From a virus, in the IMG/VR virus record IMGVR_UViG_3300017739_000090, positions 1 through 26,161 of that record: 26,161 nucleotides of DNA; one strand, written 5' to 3'. Below, in pieces: positions 23,876 through 26,161 of this stretch (the first letter of the stretch is position 1; every line of letters starts with the position of its first letter). The position numbers and the translations under genes were made by a program. The notes beneath the pieces were generated by a model, which made no database searches, had not been told where the DNA came from, and saw nothing but the letters and a program-made list of their open reading frames with translations.

Positions 23876-24436
23876 TCAACCCCCCAACCGCTTGATCTCA
23901 GCGTCAATGTAAAACTTGATCTTCCTAGCATCACGTAACTCATCACTGTGGGATGATTCGCCGTAACGCATACACGCACGGAAAATCTCACCGATCTGAG
24001 CGTTCATGTTCTTATACGAAATAAGATCCTGTAGCTCTTTCGCCCCAGCAGGTAACTCGTAATAGGATGCAGTGCTACCGTCACTCCGGCCTGCCAACGT
24101 CTGCATTATCGGTGCCCGTTGTGCATTGTCCGTCAGCTTCGTATCCAACGATGACCTTTTCTGTTCCGCTAACACCTCTTCTTTTAACTTGAGTTTCATA
24201 GTGGGCCTACCATCAACGTATTCGATTGCATTGTCCGATAGGTGTGTTTTATGTACCTGTGGTTTTGGAATGTAGTCTTTGGATCTAACCACAGGAGTTG
24301 TTTTACAGAACTCTTTTTTGATCGTCCAAGCGTTACCGTAACTACAGTTTGCCCACTCCGCAGCTTCCTTCGCTGTCGCTTCAGGGTTTCTCTTAAAATA
24401 CCTACGCAGCTTCGCTGCCTTAGTTCCATTCGCCAT
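23876..24436 (-). CDS. HTH protein with DUF3310-like C-terminal domain
   Basis: A 186-residue protein. Residues about 3-45 (KLRRYFKRNPEATAKEAAEW, then NCSYGNAWTIKKEF) look like a small winged or simple helix-turn-helix. The middle is charged and probably flexible. Residues about 125-184, with YYELPAGAKELQDLIS, IGEIFRACMRYG and ARKIKFYIDAEIKRL, match the layout of the DUF3310 domain found in many phage proteins, which some annotations call a nucleotide kinase without a demonstrated P-loop. No P-loop is visible here. A DNA-binding front end fused to this domain suggests a regulator or replication accessory. The ribosome binding site is a near copy of the one before the ssDNA-binding gene. Confidence 0.75.
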   Translation of the reverse strand: MANGTKAAKLRRYFKRNPEATAKEAAEWANCSYGNAWTIKKEFCKTTPVVRSKDYIPKPQVHKTHLSDNAIEYVDGRPTMKLKLKEEVLAEQKRSSLDTKLTDNAQRAPIMQTLAGRSDGSTASYYELPAGAKELQDLISYKNMNAQIGEIFRACMRYGESSHSDELRDARKIKFYIDAEIKRLGG

Positions 24437-24448
24437 TTTGGTCTCCTA
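24437..24448 (-). promoter_or_regulatory. Stop-overlapping ribosome binding site (second copy)
   Basis: TAGGAGACCAAA, followed by ATGGC, begins with the stop codon of the upstream VRR-NUC gene. It is identical in 11 of 12 bases to 16064-16075, and the following ATGGC is shared. Confidence 0.7.
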
Positions 24449-24769
24449 AAAATCAAACGTCATCTGACGTTCATCGGTTTCTCTCTCGTTGAGAATATCC
24501 GTGACTGTATGCACGCTATCCTCGTTTATCACCGCAGCAATTCCACCCGCCGCCGTAATCTCTTCTAGGTTCCTAGCCTGCAACGTTGTCACTTTCCCCT
24601 TGCCAGCTTTGCACTCAATACCAAAGAACCTTCCTTCGTAGCACCCAACAATGTCCGGCACACCGCTCCTACCATAGCCTCCGGTTACGGGATAAAAGTA
24701 GTAAACACCTAACTTCTTTAGTGCATCAGCTACTTTTCTTTTTACCTTTGATTCTGGTGTTGCCGCCAT
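24446..24769 (-). CDS. VRR-NUC domain nuclease (PD-(D/E)XK)
   Basis: Start chosen at ATG 24769 because GGAG lies six bases upstream. Two earlier in-frame ATGs (24811, 24781) lack one. The 107-residue product is a minimal VRR-NUC protein: an N-terminal helix (KVKRKVADALKKLG), GRSGVPDIVG (Asp39), FFGIECKAGKGK (Glu52, Lys54) and Gln64 in the following helix. This is the stand-alone form common in phages, thought to act on branched DNA or as a Holliday-junction-type nuclease. The extreme C-terminus is RQMTFDF, which resembles a sliding-clamp-binding peptide. It sits among replication genes and its stop forms part of the next gene's ribosome binding site. Confidence 0.9.
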   Translation of the reverse strand: MAATPESKVKRKVADALKKLGVYYFYPVTGGYGRSGVPDIVGCYEGRFFGIECKAGKGKVTTLQARNLEEITAAGGIAAVINEDSVHTVTDILNERETDERQMTFDF

Positions 24770-24795
24770 AACTGTCTCCATGGGCGCTGGTTTCG

Positions 24796-25110
24796 TTACA
24801 TGTAGATCCAAAAACTATCTTTACCAGACCGCAGCCCTACACCAAGCACTTCGGATTGTTGAGGTTCCAACATGCGAAGAACCGCAAGTTTCTCCTGCAA
24901 CTCAGTAGGTAAAGTCTCCGTACCACGATAGATGCCACCATGCGGCAAGTCAATACACTCAGTACCTAAACATGTTAACTGCCATATATCTTTGTCGGGT
25001 TCTACCTTCGCATGGTAGATAGCTCCCAAATGTGTTAACTTGTTTTGGTTGCCCAGCGTGGTGGCTATGTCCTCGATCATGCGTAACGTATCGAAATGTT
25101 TAGCAGACAT
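24796..25110 (-). CDS. Hypothetical protein (104 aa)
   Basis: The ATG at 25110 lies 11 bases inside the upstream gene, preceded by GAGGAT at a good distance. The product (MSAKHFDTLRMIEDIATTLG...) starts with an amphipathic helix and continues with short beta segments (HLGAIYHAKV, IWQLTCLG) and a second helix (LPTELQEKLAVLRML). The C-terminus (SFWIYM) is aromatic. Two cysteines are present without a metal-site pattern. No family recognised. Its position between the unknown 282-residue protein and the VRR-NUC gene gives no clear role. Confidence 0.7.
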   Translation of the reverse strand: MSAKHFDTLRMIEDIATTLGNQNKLTHLGAIYHAKVEPDKDIWQLTCLGTECIDLPHGGIYRGTETLPTELQEKLAVLRMLEPQQSEVLGVGLRSGKDSFWIYM

Positions 25111-25948
25111 AGAACATATCCTCGGCGGCTTTCATGCCAACGCCAGACACATACTCACCGACTGTAGCCATGTTCAACACGCTGACCTTGCCGACCAGAT
25201 CAGAGTAACCGTCACTCAACTCATTGAAATACTGAGGTTGCTCGTCTGTTTCAATGGCACTGTAGCGCGTGTGCACTCTCAACGTCGCTAACCGCTGATT
25301 GCCACGATGATCCTCACAGATATGTACGAACATCGGGTTAGCGCCAACAGATGTAAGGCTATCCAGATCTTCTTTCTGACGTGTTATGTCCTGTATCTTA
25401 GAACGGACATCCAAGTCCGGTATCAAGTCCCCCATATTTCGCAAAGCACGCCACGCCATTGTGCTTCGACCTGCACCTAACTCTCGAAACAACTGTTTCA
25501 ATTTACCGTCTGATTCGCTCACCTGTTCGTTGCGTGATGCCTCATATTCACGGCAGTGCACCGCAGCCATCTCATATACTGACCACGGGGTCAGTGCCGC
25601 CGCAGCTTTCTTGACCGCAGTAGCCAGCTTACCGCTCCACTGCATGTAGTGTTCTGAGCTATAGCTAGCGTATCTACCATTCTCAATGGTGCGGCTGACC
25701 ACCGCATAAGCACCCTCAAGTCGGTAGATATAAAGCTCACCCCGAACAAATGTCTCGTGCGGGTAGTACACCCAACATCTATGCTGACCGTCCTCATGGT
25801 TCAAGGCAAACTGCACACCGTGCATTTTCTTACGCAGCGCGTTTTGAAACTGCGTCAAATCTTTGATCGGTTGAACATCGGAAGGCTGTCTTGCAATGAC
25901 ATCCTTGGTTCGATGTATAAACTCTGCTTTTGGTTTGTTAGCCCACAT
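25100..25948 (-). CDS. Hypothetical protein following VWA-like gene (282 aa)
   Basis: The ATG at 25948 has AAGGAG nearby and follows the VWA-like gene by 12 bases. The product has an N-terminal half with beta segments (HRCWVYYPHE, ELYIYRLEGAYAVVSRTI) and a HYMQWSGKLATAVKKAAAAL helix. A central helical, charged region carries VSESDGKLKQLFRELG. The C-terminal half contains VGANPMFVHICEDH, RGNQRLATLRVHTRY and VSVLNMATVGEYVSGVG. No family or catalytic motif was recognised. Phage VWA-like proteins commonly neighbour large uncharacterised proteins and MoxR-type ATPases, so it may act with the VWA-like protein, but this is a context guess. Confidence 0.75.
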   Translation of the reverse strand: MWANKPKAEFIHRTKDVIARQPSDVQPIKDLTQFQNALRKKMHGVQFALNHEDGQHRCWVYYPHETFVRGELYIYRLEGAYAVVSRTIENGRYASYSSEHYMQWSGKLATAVKKAAAALTPWSVYEMAAVHCREYEASRNEQVSESDGKLKQLFRELGAGRSTMAWRALRNMGDLIPDLDVRSKIQDITRQKEDLDSLTSVGANPMFVHICEDHRGNQRLATLRVHTRYSAIETDEQPQYFNELSDGYSDLVGKVSVLNMATVGEYVSGVGMKAAEDMFYVC

Positions 25949-25960
25949 AACACTTTCTCC

Positions 25961-26161
25961 TTACATATCACTTGTTTTGATGTGTACGACCTTGCCCGTA
26001 TCGGGAGTCGCATCGTCGTTGTCCAGAACACACCACAGAGTCGGGCAGTCCCATGTACCCCAGTCACCGAACAGGTAACCATCGGTGAGGATGACTGTCG
26101 CCTGCGGCTTGATCTGATGCTCGTCCATGTATCTGACAACACACTCGACATCGGTGCCGCC
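25961..26161 (-). CDS. VWA-like domain protein, C-terminal fragment
   Basis: The frame is open to the window edge, so only the last 66 residues are seen. They contain GGTDVECVVRYM, ATVILTDGYLFGDWG and PTLWCVLDND, ending TGKVVHIKTSDM. The ILTDGY element is the second metal-ion-dependent adhesion site motif, and the GGTD opening fits the VWA-like (DUF2201-type) C-terminal domain of predicted metallopeptidases. In bacteria and phages these often pair with a MoxR-type AAA ATPase, which would lie upstream, outside the window. Another - strand ORF over the same bases is a shadow frame with no recognisable motif. Confidence 0.85.
   Translation of the reverse strand, partial: GGTDVECVVRYMDEHQIKPQATVILTDGYLFGDWGTWDCPTLWCVLDNDDATPDTGKVVHIKTSDM

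Noticed and set aside
25855-26151. 98-codon - strand ORF at the right edge
   Set aside because: The neighbouring - frame encodes the VWA-like GGTD and ILTDGY motifs; this frame gives Ser/Arg-rich sequence typical of a shadow.
1-26161. CRISPR array, insertion sequence or attachment site
   Set aside because: No regularly spaced direct repeats with unique spacers, no transposase or integrase motif and no terminal inverted repeats were seen; the repeats found are all within coding sequence.

Overview
The window looks like part of the genome of a tailed bacteriophage (Caudoviricetes). A podovirus-like phage of a marine bacterium is the best fit. Support comes from the gene content: a block of large, Gly/Ala/Gln-rich virion-type proteins, one a 2,132-residue 'large polyvalent' protein, and a compact phage replication module. 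Genes are packed with ATGA, GTGA, TGATG and TAATG overlaps. No host housekeeping, integrase, RNA polymerase, terminase or lysis gene is visible. The marine assignment rests on recalled similarity of several motifs to marine phage proteins and is inference.

Left part (1-11999, all + strand): five consecutive virion-type genes. The first is cut by the window edge. The first four are low-complexity or repeat-rich proteins of unknown function. Three of these share a short GGG-hydrophobic-GG motif, and one carries six exact 18-residue repeats. The fifth encodes a giant protein with Gly-rich hydrophobic segments, an HEMTH zinc-protease motif, acidic and Gln-rich linkers with internal repeats, and a membrane-active-looking C-terminal region. 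The likely theme is internal or DNA-ejection proteins.

Junction (about 12000-12091): the two arms converge on an 11-bp perfect hairpin that probably terminates transcription.

Right part (12092-26161, all - strand, transcription running towards the junction): in transcription order, the genes are a VWA-like protein (cut by the window edge), two unknown proteins, a VRR-NUC nuclease, an HTH/DUF3310-like protein, a small ORF, a family A DNA polymerase with exonuclease domain, a zinc-ribbon-like protein, a Cas4/RecB-type nuclease with four candidate Fe-S cysteines, a small basic HNH-like protein, and a 30-residue membrane peptide. A structured, mostly non-coding interval of about 240 nt and a strong rho-independent terminator follow. 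After these come an unknown conserved phage protein, a SNF2-type helicase, a predicted promoter, an unknown protein, a small HTH protein, a Cys4 protein, an OB-fold ssDNA-binding protein, a structured leader, an AEP-type primase fused to a DUF927-like ATPase, and a last small ORF.

Together the - strand genes supply most of a replisome: polymerase, primase-helicase, single-strand binding protein, an extra SF2 translocase and two PD-(D/E)XK nucleases. The polymerase has Leu where E. coli Pol I has Phe762. The least expected signals are a three-way-junction-like RNA element before the primase gene, the structured interval at 20205-20441, the hidden membrane peptide, and the exact 18-residue helical repeat.
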